64,000 bases of DNA, taken from NCBI GenBank assembly GCA_918797485.1, contig CAKKNE010000001.1:806001-870000 (forward strand), read 5' to 3'. The translations under genes were made by a program, and so were the position numbers. Of the stretch, positions 45,972 to 55,062 are shown one piece after another; position 1 is the stretch's first letter; each line of letters begins with the position of its first letter. This stretch comes from Pelagomonas calceolata. Lineage: Eukaryota > Sar > Pelagophyceae > Pelagomonadales > Pelagomonadaceae. Under the pieces are notes generated by a model. That model ran no database searches, was not told the DNA's origin, and saw only the letters and a list, made by a program, of their open reading frames with translations.

Positions 45972-46799
45972 TTACGCCGCGGCAGAGGCGTGCTGCGTCC
46001 GGCGCAACGCGTACTGGCACGCGGCGGCCAGGTTGAAGCTCACGCCGCCGTCAGAGCTCGGCACCCAGGGCAGCGGCCGGGCCTCGTCGCGCGGCCGCGG
46101 CGACCGCGACCGCCGCTTCGGCTTGGATAGGGGCGACCGCGACCGCACGCGCGGCGGCGGCGGTTGCGTCCGCCGCGCGCGGCGTCGCGGCCGCGCTCTC
46201 GCAGGCGGCGGCGGCGGTTGCGTCCGCACGCGCGGCGACGACGGCGGCGGCGGCGCCTGGCCCTCGACGAGCAGCTTGTTCATCTGGAGCACGGTCTCCA
46301 GTAAACGCTCCGCCGTCCGCAGCTTCTTCTCCAGCTTAGCAATCTTCCGCATATATTTCGACGCGTCTGCCGGCTTCGAGGACCGCGACGCCGCCAACAA
46401 TTCCTCGGCCTTGGCGGCGCGCGCGGCCGCCTGCTTCGCTCTATGTTCGCTCTCGGCCGCGCGGCGCTCGGCGGCCGCGGCGGCGGCGTCACGCGCCGCG
46501 TACTCGCGCTCCAATCTATGCTGCGCCTCGCGCAGCTCGTCGAGCTCGTCGCCACCGCCACGCACGGGCGTCGGCGCCGCGCCGACGCTGTCCAGCCTTG
46601 CTTCCGCCTCCCGCAGCCGCGCGCGGAGCTCCGAGGTCGCGTGGACCGCCTCGGCGCGCTCGCCTTCTAAACGTGCGATCTTGTCCTGCAGTGCTCGTAA
46701 CGCCGCGAGGACGGCGCGGCTCGACGTCGTTTTTTCCGAGGCGGCCGGCGAGGTCGGGCCGCTGCGGCCGATCTTCGGAGTATTGTAGCCTTCTGACAT
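45972..46799 (-). CDS. Coiled-coil protein, CEP57-like
   Basis: 275 residues. The N-terminal coiled coil (about 28-170) contains ALRALQDKIARLEGERAEA, resembling the centrosome-localisation segment of CEP57. The C-terminal half is Pro/Arg-rich with RS-like motifs (RVRSRSPLSKPKRRSRSPRP). A centrosomal role is a suggestion from one motif; otherwise it is an unknown coiled-coil protein. Confidence 0.65.
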   Translation of the reverse strand: MSEGYNTPKIGRSGPTSPAASEKTTSSRAVLAALRALQDKIARLEGERAEAVHATSELRARLREAEARLDSVGAAPTPVRGGGDELDELREAQHRLEREYAARDAAAAAAERRAAESEHRAKQAAARAAKAEELLAASRSSKPADASKYMRKIAKLEKKLRTAERLLETVLQMNKLLVEGQAPPPPSSPRVRTQPPPPPARARPRRRARRTQPPPPRVRSRSPLSKPKRRSRSPRPRDEARPLPWVPSSDGGVSFNLAAACQYALRRTQHASAAA

Positions 46800-47385
46800 C
46801 CTGTTTTTCGCAGCGTCTCTGGTAGCGCACTGCTGTAACAGGAGTCTGTTTTTATGACCTGAGGTGACCTAGAGTGCAAGCAGCGCTGCACGCGCTGGCC
46901 CAGCTGCAGTATGAAGCAATACGAGTTAGCCGGTGGTACTGATGGTCACCGGGCGCAGCCACGTCTCAGTGCGCCGCGCCGCGTTTGCTGGCTAGCGTGC
47001 TGTAAGACACTAGCAAGTAGTTCCGTTCCGGCGAGTTATTGTCAAGGGCCGTCTGGGCGGGTTGGAGCTCTCGCTCCCCGCTCCAGGATTGCTCGGCCTG
47101 GTGTGCGAGGGCATCTCTCTCACCACTTGATTTCCGGCTGGTCGTAAAAGAGGAGCCAGCGGCCAGTTCCACATCCTGACGGGGGTCGTCCCAAAAGAAG
47201 GGGGGGCGTGCGAGTCCCTGTGACTCAGCCCTTGCGTCCTAGTCCAGCCGGACGGGTGGGCCCGGGGGGAGCGGGAGGGGTACGGGGAACCCTGCGACGT
47301 AACTAGCCTCAGCCTCAGCCTCGACCGGGTCGTAGCAACCACGACGCCGTCGCCGCGCCCCAACACGGACTCACAACACAAGGAC
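46800..47385. other. 586-bp intergenic region
   Basis: Upstream of the CEP57-like gene and downstream of the AGC kinase gene. It holds a promoter palindrome (46991-47014) and a degenerate introner-core 16-mer (ACGCCGTCGCCGCGCC) near 47346, 3' of the kinase gene. No gene is supported. Confidence 0.5.
46991..47014 (-). repeat. Promoter palindrome
   Basis: Arms GCTAGCGTGC and GTAAGACACTAGC. 192 bp upstream of the CEP57-like start. Confidence 0.8.
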
Positions 47386-48930
47386 TTACTCGTCCTCCTC
47401 GTCCGAGTCGGGCTTGATCGCGTGCGCCGCGAAATTCGAGGGAGGCGCCTCGGCCTCGAGCGTCAAGGGCGAGTCCAAATGAACTGATCCTTCATCCCCC
47501 TCCTCCTCTTCATCTTCTGAATCGCGTTTCGACCGCAGGTGGAAGGGCGTGCCCGGCGGCGTCGACCGGTCCCTGACAATCAAATCCAGCTCCTCGACGT
47601 CCTCCGGCTCAAGCGGTCTCAACTTCCGCGCCACGTCCTCCTCGACGACGAACTCGTCGAAGTTCACCCTCTCTTGCCCTCGGTCCAACGACGGCACGAA
47701 GGGCACGTCCTTGAACTCGCACGTCCGCCGCGTGATCTTCTTCCAGTCCGTGCCATAAAACCACCAGTCCTTCCGGAGTTTGCCGGTCGCGGCGCCGTCC
47801 TCCCTTCCACGCCGTTTCTTGACGTTCTTCTGGAGGCAACTCGCCACAAAGTTTTTGGCGCGCAGGCCGCCGCCAAACCCTGGATATACGAGGCCATCGT
47901 CTCCTCTGACTTTTTTGGGGAATTCGTACTTCCCTTCTTGTATCTTACGGTACACCTCAAAGGCATGGGACCCGTAGAAGGGCGGATAGCCCGTCAGTAA
48001 CTCATAGACCAAAACACCCACTGACCAGACGTCGGCTTCCCGCCCGTAGCCATTCCTCAGGATGACCTCCGGTGAGGTGTACTCCGGCGTACCGCACAAC
48101 GTATAAGTTTTCGCTATTTTACCCTTCTCGTCGAAGGGTAAGAAGGTACACAGACCCAGATCCACGAGCACCACATACCCATCATCGTCGACCACGCAAT
48201 TCTCGGGCTTGACGCCTCTATAAATAATGCGCTGGGCGTGCATGTGTTGGAGAGCCGTAACGATCTGCGTACAATAAAATTTCACGTGTCTTTCGTCCAT
48301 GCCGCCGGCGTCGACGCGGTCGCGCTCGTGGAGCGTTCTGTCGGGGTCTTGCGCGATGGACAGTCGTCGGTGTAAGTCACCTCCCCTCAATAGTTCAAAG
48401 ATGATCACCAGGGATTCGTCGTCCTGGTACTTTCCTAAGCTCTTGATGATAAATGGATGATCTAAGGTACGTAGTAGTTTAACCTCCATGGAGACGTATC
48501 TGAATAAATCATGACCAATAATATCAGACTTGCGGATGATTTTGGCTACCCTCATCCTATCTTCCATGACGTTCCTCACAAGTTTGACTCGTGAAAAAGT
48601 ACCGGTACCAAGGGTCTCCAAGATCTCGAAGTCGGTAGAACGATACACGAGCTGGTCGGCGATGGCGCCTCTTTTGCCAATGTCCGGATCCACGTACTCC
48701 TTCTCCTTGCGCTCGGCGAGGGACCCGCGGTCTTGTCTAGAAGCGCGCAGGTCCGCCTTGCTGCCGCGGCTCTCCCGCGTCTCGTCCCCCGCGCTCGCCT
48801 TGCTGTCCGCGTCCGCTTTGCTGCCGGCGTCCGCTTTACTGCCGCGGCTCGCCCGCGTGTTGACGCTCGCGTCGTCGGCCTTGCTGTCCGCGTCGAGGCT
48901 CGCGACGCTGTCCGTCGACTTGCGCGGCAT
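47386..48930 (-). CDS. AGC-family protein kinase lacking the catalytic aspartate
   Basis: 514 residues. An N-terminal SKAD-repeat, charged region precedes the kinase domain (about 100-400). LGTGTFSRV is the glycine loop (last Gly is Ser), Lys130 lies in VAKII, and YTLCGTPEYTSPEVI matches AGC kinases such as PKA. The catalytic loop reads IIYRGVKPEN: Gly239 (GGC) replaces the essential Asp, while the Asp257 of the DLG motif remains. It is probably a pseudokinase or severely impaired. The C-terminal part carries AGC-tail-like sequence (DVPFVPSLDRGQERVNFDEF) and an acidic end. Family assignment is firm, activity doubtful. Confidence 0.92.
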   Translation of the reverse strand: MPRKSTDSVASLDADSKADDASVNTRASRGSKADAGSKADADSKASAGDETRESRGSKADLRASRQDRGSLAERKEKEYVDPDIGKRGAIADQLVYRSTDFEILETLGTGTFSRVKLVRNVMEDRMRVAKIIRKSDIIGHDLFRYVSMEVKLLRTLDHPFIIKSLGKYQDDESLVIIFELLRGGDLHRRLSIAQDPDRTLHERDRVDAGGMDERHVKFYCTQIVTALQHMHAQRIIYRGVKPENCVVDDDGYVVLVDLGLCTFLPFDEKGKIAKTYTLCGTPEYTSPEVILRNGYGREADVWSVGVLVYELLTGYPPFYGSHAFEVYRKIQEGKYEFPKKVRGDDGLVYPGFGGGLRAKNFVASCLQKNVKKRRGREDGAATGKLRKDWWFYGTDWKKITRRTCEFKDVPFVPSLDRGQERVNFDEFVVEEDVARKLRPLEPEDVEELDLIVRDRSTPPGTPFHLRSKRDSEDEEEEGDEGSVHLDSPLTLEAEAPPSNFAAHAIKPDSDEEDE

Positions 48931-49062
48931 GGCTGCCAGCGGTGGTCCAAGGCTGCCCCCGGTGCTGGCTCGGCGTTCTTCGAGGGCTTGCTGGGTGTGA
49001 GTCTGACCAGTGCTCGGTGCCAGACAGCCCCCGGCGTCCGCCTTGATCAGGGCGCTGCAAAA

Positions 49063-49079
49063 GCTAGTGTGTTTACGCT
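49063..49079 (+). repeat. Degenerate promoter palindrome
   Basis: GCTAGTGTGTTTACGCT: the left arm is recognisable, the right arm is eroded. It lies between two divergent starts (133 bp and 200 bp), in the 352-bp gene-free interval 48931-49282. Confidence 0.45.
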
Positions 49080-49282
49080 ATGATTATAGGCAAGGCTGAA
49101 GGGCGACGAACGCTCTGCGCTTGCGTGAGAGCCGCTCTTGTCGAGCCGCGAGACGCGGTGACGAGCAGGCATCGCGAGATCCGCCGTACACGCGTGCGGG
49201 GCGCTTCGAGCGCTGCTCTTTCAGCTGACAGCAGAGGAGCACTTGCTGCAGAGCGCGACGCCACCGACGCAGCACCCAAAAG

Positions 49283-50506
49283 ATGAGCGGCTTCACCTGC
49301 CTCACGGCGCCCGGCGTCGTGTTTGAAGATAAGGCCGCGTTCACGGCGCACTACAAGAGCGAGTGGCACCGCTATAACCTGAAGAGGCGGACGGCGCAGC
49401 TGCCCATGGTGTCCCTCGACGAGTTCGAACGGCGACGAGCAGCGGCTCAAGAGGCCTCGCCGGCTCCGAAGGGCCAGGCCCACGTCAAGGCCAACAAGCG
49501 CGAAAAACGAAGTAAGCGGCGAGAGTTGAAAGGGGCGTCGGTCGTGGATTCCGTCTCGGGCTACCGTTCTTCGTTAAATGTGGCCGACGGGCCCGCGTCG
49601 AAGCCGACGGAAGATATCAATGAAGAATCTGAAGAGGAGGAGATCGAGGAGGTCACAGCCGAAGCTCGGTGTTCTGACTCGTTCTTCGACAATGAACGGT
49701 TTGAGACCTCCGAGGAGGCGTTGGCGTACATGCACCGCACCTACGGCTTTGTATTACCGGAATCGCCGTACATTTGTGATGTGGACGGGTTATCATTGTA
49801 CCTATGCGCCAAAGTAAAACAAGGCCGGACGTGCCTCTGGTGCGGGAGGCAGTTCCGAAGCTATCGAGCCTGCCAGCAGCACATGATCGACAAGTCCCAC
49901 GTGAAAGTGGCCTACGAGAGCGACGCATCAGTGGATGAACTAAGTGACTACTACGACTTCTCGGCATCCTATGCAGGATTGGACGACGACGCGGTGAAGG
50001 CGTTGGGCGTCGACGACGACGAGGCAGATGACAATTCCGAGGACGGCTGGGAGACGGCGTCGTCCACGTCTGATGATCAGATTGTTACTCGAAGGGCCCC
50101 GAAGGTCAAGGTATTAGGCACTGGTGAATTACTCTTACGGAGTAATGGTCGTAAAAAGATCGTCGGCGCGCGGTGGCTCCGGAGCTACTATCGCCAGAAC
50201 CACCGCTTGGACGATGAAAGGGACGCGACGGTCGCGGTGCGGGCGGAACAACGGGATAGACTCCTAGCGGCGTACGGGCGCGAGCATCATGAGAGAGGCG
50301 GCTTCCTGCTGGGCCTGGCGGCCCAATATAATAGGAGGACGGTCTTCAAGCAGCTCGCGCGGGACCAGCGCGCGCAGAACCGCATGGAGATGCGGACGGC
50401 CGGCTTCCGGTCGGGTGGCAAGGCCAAGGACTTCAAGCAGAACAAGCTCATCAAGCACGCGGTGGCCGGGAAGAACCGGGGCGAGGGGCTCGGGGTGCAT
50501 GGCTAA
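49283..50506 (+). CDS. ZNF622: REI1/ZNF622-type 60S ribosome maturation factor
   Basis: 407 residues. Rei1/ZNF622 acts late in 60S maturation in the cytosol. Signatures: HYKSEWHRYNLKRR near the N-terminus, CLWCGRQFRSYRACQQHMIDKSH (intact C2H2 finger), and the conserved C-terminus (AAQYNRRTVFKQLARDQRAQNRMEMRTAGFRSGG). The first finger has lost its second zinc ligand: after Cys6 the family Cys is replaced by Ala with a one-residue shift. No intron. Confidence 0.93.
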   Translation: MSGFTCLTAPGVVFEDKAAFTAHYKSEWHRYNLKRRTAQLPMVSLDEFERRRAAAQEASPAPKGQAHVKANKREKRSKRRELKGASVVDSVSGYRSSLNVADGPASKPTEDINEESEEEEIEEVTAEARCSDSFFDNERFETSEEALAYMHRTYGFVLPESPYICDVDGLSLYLCAKVKQGRTCLWCGRQFRSYRACQQHMIDKSHVKVAYESDASVDELSDYYDFSASYAGLDDDAVKALGVDDDEADDNSEDGWETASSTSDDQIVTRRAPKVKVLGTGELLLRSNGRKKIVGARWLRSYYRQNHRLDDERDATVAVRAEQRDRLLAAYGREHHERGGFLLGLAAQYNRRTVFKQLARDQRAQNRMEMRTAGFRSGGKAKDFKQNKLIKHAVAGKNRGEGLGVHG

Positions 50507-50687
50507 GCGTAGTTGTTCTCAAGATGAGTACCCCCGCCGCGGCTCTCCATAGATGCCGAAAATGATGTCGCATTCCACCGAGCTCTCCGCGTTCTTTTTC
50601 TGTACGGTGCTAGGACTCGTGGGCGGCGTCCTGTTGCTAGCCTGCCAGGGCCTAGTAGCTTCTAGATCTTCTGCCGAATCACATGAA

Positions 50688-51341
50688 TCATGATTTGCTT
50701 GCAAGGTGCGCTCGGCCCCGCGTACCGGGGCAGCATAAAGAATGCGCGCGTTGGCCTTCATTTGCCTCGCAGCTGCAGCCCCCCATAAAACTGGGGCGCC
50801 GGACGCCCGCGAGGTGATAAGGGGCAGCTCGCGCCCGCGGCGCCTGAGTGTGCGCCGGCAGGTTGACGCCCTTGGTGCAGGTGGCGCCCTCGAAGTCGTG
50901 GTTTTCCGGCTGGCACGTCTCGTAGTTATCGTCCCGGACGTCGATGTTGTCGGAACCAAATTTGTGCCAGAGCGATCCCCCCTGCGCACACATGTTCCCG
51001 CCGGTGCAGCCCGTGAGCTTGCAGTAGGAGCCCTTCTCGTAGCCGCTGTGGTACGTTCCTTCGTACGGGATCGGGATCCACGTTTTGTCCGAGTCCTCCG
51101 AGTCCGAGTCAGACTCTATGGTATGGACCGAGGCGAGCCAGGACTCGTCGGCGGCGGCGGTGCCAACTGAGAAAGCGCCGATGGTGGAGGCCAGTCCGCA
51201 GGTCCCTAGGATGAGCAAGGAGGCCGCAAACACGCCGCCGGCGTACCGTAACTTGCGCCGCGGGGCAGGAACCGGTGTCGGCTCCGAGCTTAGGAAACTC
51301 TCCTGTGGCTCAGGCGCCTCGATCGAGCCGTACTCAGCCAT
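50688..51341 (-). CDS. Unknown type II membrane protein with Cys-rich domain
   Basis: 217 residues. An N-terminal cytosolic segment, one helix (YAGGVFAASLLILGTCGLASTIGAFSV), an acidic Ser/Asp run and a Cys-rich stretch (SYCKLTGCTGGNMCAQGG, then YETCQPENHDFEGATC). The last ~60 residues look less structured, and a missed 3' splice site or an earlier end is possible. No family recognised. Confidence 0.55.
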   Translation of the reverse strand: MAEYGSIEAPEPQESFLSSEPTPVPAPRRKLRYAGGVFAASLLILGTCGLASTIGAFSVGTAAADESWLASVHTIESDSDSEDSDKTWIPIPYEGTYHSGYEKGSYCKLTGCTGGNMCAQGGSLWHKFGSDNIDVRDDNYETCQPENHDFEGATCTKGVNLPAHTQAPRARAAPYHLAGVRRPSFMGGCSCEANEGQRAHSLCCPGTRGRAHLASKS

Positions 51342-51436
51342 GTGCTTCGATGAATGGTAAATGTAAAAAGTGACTTGGTGATGGCAAGCGTGATCGGAGC
51401 CTCTAAAAAGTAGCTCGGAGCTAAAATGCAGAGCCT

Positions 51437-51460
51437 GCTAGTGTCTTACAGGCCGCTAGC
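51437..51460 (+). repeat. Promoter palindrome
   Basis: Left arm GCTAGTGTCTTAC, right arm GGCCGCTAGC: matches the consensus exactly. 96 bp upstream of the 51341 start. Confidence 0.88.
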
Positions 51461-51591
51461 CTTCTCAATCCGGACGCCTCGCCGCGCGGCGGCTCGACAC
51501 GCGCCCCTAGGCTTGGTGGTTCAGGTAGTGAACGCCTCGGCGGGCACGAATCGCTCGACACCTCGCCCGCTCAGATCTATGCTACTAGTAA

Positions 51592-53256
51592 TTAGTACGC
51601 CCCATCGTCGTCCCCCCCCGGACACAACCCATCAGGATTCACGGCCAACCACAGCGACTGCCCCAAACTGAACGCGATCGCGCCGAAGAAGAGGACGTAG
51701 AAGAGCCACGGACCGAGCGACGACTTTCGGTCATCGCACTGCGCCTTCGTCGCGTCCACACTATCGGGCAGCAGACAAATGCCGCCCGGCGTCCGCGCAT
51801 ATATAAAAAAGATGGGCAGGATTTGTACCGCGGAACAGATGATCGTCAGCTTGAGGACCCCGGCCCACTTGCCCTCTTCTATAGCGGAATCAGACACGTC
51901 CGTCACACACGTCAAGTACGTGCCCAGCTGATAGCCGGCCTCCGTCGCGACGTTCTGCCACGTCGACAGCAACGCGTAGACGGTACCTTCCGCGCCAGCC
52001 GGGATCATGGGGAAGAACATAATGCACATCGGCATGAACGCGACATTTTGTACAAAGGCCACGACGACCGTGTCGCCCATGGCGAAGGCGTAGGGGGAAA
52101 AAATACCCGTCTTCTTCAGCACCAGTAACACTTGCAAAAAGGAGAAGACGACCACCACAAAGGTCACCCAGAGATACAACTGCCTCCACGAACTTCGGAA
52201 GAAGAACTTCTCGTAGGCCCAGAGACCCGCCACACTTAATAGTGCTCCCGCAAACGCGAGCATGCCGTAGCCAAAATTCGTGAAGTTCAACCCGAGAAAC
52301 AGGAAATTGTTCCAGGCCGGGTTCGCGATGAAACAGAAGTTGTAAAAAAATAAAAACATCAATGGAATCCAGACGCCGTCGTGCCGCAGGAACTCAAAGG
52401 TCTCCTCCCATAACGTTCGTATATCTCCTGCTACTCCGGTAGTTCTTATGGGTAGCTCGTACATCGTCAATAGTAGAGGCAGTACCGTCACCAGTATTAA
52501 TGCCGACTGGATCCAGAACAAGGATGCTAATTCTAACCCCCAGGCCCAGCATCCTGAATCTGCACAAGTCGGGCCGTTGAAGAGGCAACTTCCAGCTAAG
52601 GCTCCCAGCGCCATGCCCACGGCGCGGACGTAGTACGCGTGCGTCCGCATCCGGCCCTTATTGTTGGCATCTTCGCCGACCTGCGAGCATTCTAGGATGA
52701 GGGCGTCCGCCACGACGTCCGCGAGCATGAAGCCCGCCGTGTAGCCAAAAGACAGAAGTAATATTGCCGTGGAGTCGGGCGTTCCGAGTATTGCCAACCA
52801 AAGATTGCATATGACATAAATCAGCCATCCTAAAAGGTAGTATGAACGTCTATGGACCCCTAACAAAGGTACTAAATCGGTCTGCAATCCATAAAAGAAC
52901 TTGAGGCACCATGGGAGATATGTCAAAGCAGCATAAGTATTGACCGTCGCCGGCGATGCTCGTAATGTTTCAACTAAGTAATAAGTTACCGGTGTGGCCC
53001 CCATCATCAACGAGATGCCAATGTTCACGTAGTGCGATAACAGGCTCCAATTGGGCACAGCAAATAGATCGGCGAGCCACGCGTCATCAACAATTTTGTC
53101 GTCGCTTCTCCACCAAAAGTCCTCGATCTTGTGCGGGTCGAGGGGCTGCCTGTACCTTGTTGCGAGCCAGCGCCGCCAGTCGTCGTAGTGGAACCGTGGG
53201 CTGGTCTTGCTCCGCAGGAGCAGGGCCTCGCGCTCCTTGTCGTCGGCGTCGTCCAT
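51592..53256 (-). CDS. BT1/folate-biopterin transporter family protein
   Basis: 554 residues from ATG 53256; the frame continues upstream but without targeting sense and into the divergent promoter. About 12 hydrophobic segments give an MFS-like fold. The BT1/FBT group carries folates or pterins, in algae and parasites often across plastid or plasma membranes. Recognisable segments: SLLSHYVNIGISLMMGATPVTYYLVETL, WCLKFFYGLQTDLVPLLGVHRRSYY and ADVVADALILE. Substrate is not certain. No intron. Confidence 0.88.
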   Translation of the reverse strand: MDDADDKEREALLLRSKTSPRFHYDDWRRWLATRYRQPLDPHKIEDFWWRSDDKIVDDAWLADLFAVPNWSLLSHYVNIGISLMMGATPVTYYLVETLRASPATVNTYAALTYLPWCLKFFYGLQTDLVPLLGVHRRSYYLLGWLIYVICNLWLAILGTPDSTAILLLSFGYTAGFMLADVVADALILECSQVGEDANNKGRMRTHAYYVRAVGMALGALAGSCLFNGPTCADSGCWAWGLELASLFWIQSALILVTVLPLLLTMYELPIRTTGVAGDIRTLWEETFEFLRHDGVWIPLMFLFFYNFCFIANPAWNNFLFLGLNFTNFGYGMLAFAGALLSVAGLWAYEKFFFRSSWRQLYLWVTFVVVVFSFLQVLLVLKKTGIFSPYAFAMGDTVVVAFVQNVAFMPMCIMFFPMIPAGAEGTVYALLSTWQNVATEAGYQLGTYLTCVTDVSDSAIEEGKWAGVLKLTIICSAVQILPIFFIYARTPGGICLLPDSVDATKAQCDDRKSSLGPWLFYVLFFGAIAFSLGQSLWLAVNPDGLCPGGDDDGAY

Positions 53257-53643
53257 GCCTGGCCGCGCGGGCAGCCCCCGGCCGGCGCAAGTGTGTCGCA
53301 GAAATGGCTGTTGGGCTGCTCGACGGCGTGCGAGGGCTGCAGGAAAAGCTTTGCGCAGCTCATCGAAACCAAGGGTTCGGGTTCGGGTTTTGTGTGTTCC
53401 AGCCCTCCTCCCACGGAGCAGGACGTCTGCCGGCGCGCAACCTTGGATGGCTCTTTGCATAAATCGTGGCCCACCGAGGCGCGACGCTCTCCTTGGAGGC
53501 AGGGAGAGCTGCCATTTTAAAGTGCTATAACTCTCACGCGGAGATCGCATCGATGGACAGCGATTTCTGATTATATAGTAGCACACGCGGCCGCCGCAAA
53601 TCCGTGAGTTGCAGCCGCCTAGACGAGGTCTGGCTGCGACAAA
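53257..53643. promoter_or_regulatory. Divergent promoter between the transporter and the hydroxylase genes
   Basis: 387 bp without a supportable gene. No copy of the palindrome is recognised. Confidence 0.35.
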
Positions 53644-54780
53644 ATGCCGCGCAAGCGCAAGCAACCGCGCGACGGCGGCGCCTGGCGCAAGTATGCGCTG
53701 CTCGCAGCATTGGTCGCAGCGCTGTGGGCGCGCACGCCGTCGGCGCCGGCCCGGCGCTTGGAACGGCAGCTCCAAACGGGCCGCGCTCTCTTCGAGGCGG
53801 GCAATTGGAGGGATGCAGTGGCGGCGCTCGATTTGAGGAAGCAAGCGGCCGCTCTGAGGACTGACGCCGAGCGGCGCCTGTTCTGGCCGCGATTGCATGA
53901 GGCGGCGGCGCACCGCGCGCAGAGCGCGCTGCGGGCCGCTGATCTAGCAGACACAGCTGCCGCGCGACGCCGAGGCGTCGAGCAGGCCGTGAGCCTCTTC
54001 GAGGCCGCGCTGGCGATGGACGAAAACGCGTACGCGTTCCTCGACTTCGTCTACGACGCGTGCCGCGCCTACTGGCGGTTAGAGAGGGTCGAGGCGGCGG
54101 ACGCCTTGTTTGAAGCGGCGCGGTCGAAGTCCGACGCGTTCCCCTGGACCACGCCGCGGCAGATGCCGTGCTGCGGCGCGCTCGCGCGGCTGCCCGTCGC
54201 AAATGAAAGACCGTGGCACGCAGTCGACGCGTACGACCTCACTCGCATACTCCGAGACCACACGCACGACATTCGACGCGAGTTCATGAATGCGAACCTC
54301 GACCGTTTAGTGAGCGCGTCCCCGGAGGGCCACGGCGCCGAGTTTACCAGAGACGCGACGGGTCGTAAACCGTGGCGCGAGCTCGTCTTGTACGACGGCG
54401 AAAATGAAGGCTGGGACGCGGAAACCTGTGAAGCGTTCCCGAAGACGTGTTCGCTACTGCGCGACGCGCCGTCCTTAATAACGGTGCCGGCAGCGGCGCC
54501 AAAACCGCGCTACTGTTGTCGGGTGAGCGTGCTGCGGCTCGCGCCCGGCGCGCGCGTCAACGTCCACACCGCTCCGACGAACGTGCGTCTGAAGGCCCAC
54601 CTGGTCCTCTCTACACCACCGGGAGCCTTCTTATCGGTGGCGGGCGAGCGTCGGAACTACTCCGAGGACGAGGTGCTGGTCTTCGACGACTCCTTCTTCC
54701 ACGCGGCCGAGAACGGGCATGAAACTGAGGCGCGGTATGTGCTTTCTGTGGACTTTTGGAAGCCCGGGCTGCTGTTGTAA
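53644..54780 (+). CDS. Aspartyl/asparaginyl beta-hydroxylase, type II membrane protein
   Basis: 378 residues. A basic start and signal anchor (YALLAALVAALWARTPSAPA) put the catalytic domain in the ER lumen. A TPR-like helical region follows. The hydroxylase core has VNVHTAPTNVRLKAHLVLSTPPGAFLSVAGE, EDEVLVFDDSFFHAAENG: two iron-binding His and the 2-oxoglutarate-binding Arg lie within these blocks as in human ASPH. Enzymes of this family hydroxylate Asp/Asn in EGF-like domains. Confidence 0.93.
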   Translation: MPRKRKQPRDGGAWRKYALLAALVAALWARTPSAPARRLERQLQTGRALFEAGNWRDAVAALDLRKQAAALRTDAERRLFWPRLHEAAAHRAQSALRAADLADTAAARRRGVEQAVSLFEAALAMDENAYAFLDFVYDACRAYWRLERVEAADALFEAARSKSDAFPWTTPRQMPCCGALARLPVANERPWHAVDAYDLTRILRDHTHDIRREFMNANLDRLVSASPEGHGAEFTRDATGRKPWRELVLYDGENEGWDAETCEAFPKTCSLLRDAPSLITVPAAAPKPRYCCRVSVLRLAPGARVNVHTAPTNVRLKAHLVLSTPPGAFLSVAGERRNYSEDEVLVFDDSFFHAAENGHETEARYVLSVDFWKPGLLL

Positions 54781-54846
54781 GTGTTTTTTGTGACTCTTTT
54801 GTGTTTCGGCGGCGTTTTCTGTGGGGTCTGGACACGTCTCCGAAAT

Positions 54847-54869
54847 CTAGTATGTAACCTCACGCTAGC
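54847..54869 (+). repeat. Promoter palindrome, divergent copy
   Basis: CTAGTATGTAAC and CACGCTAGC arms; 194 bp upstream of the TENA-like start, in a 282-bp interval. Confidence 0.65.
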
Positions 54870-55062
54870 CCCGTTTGCGTGCTTTTGCTTTTGAGCCCCG
54901 AGCAAGCCGTGCAAGAGTTGTCGCTGTGACTTGAGCACTGCCAAGCGCACACTGCCACCACGCGGAGCCAGCGAGTGCGAAACCTGCCAGCCACCGGGTG
55001 CAGCCTCGCTGCAGCAGCACACCTCGCTGCACACGTGCCACAGGCTATAACGCCCGCTAACC

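Noticed and set aside
47030-47380. tRNA-like or other structured RNA gene in the kinase 3' region
   Set aside because: No B-box (GGTTCGA-type) or cloverleaf arms could be found by eye; nothing supports an RNA gene here or elsewhere in the window.
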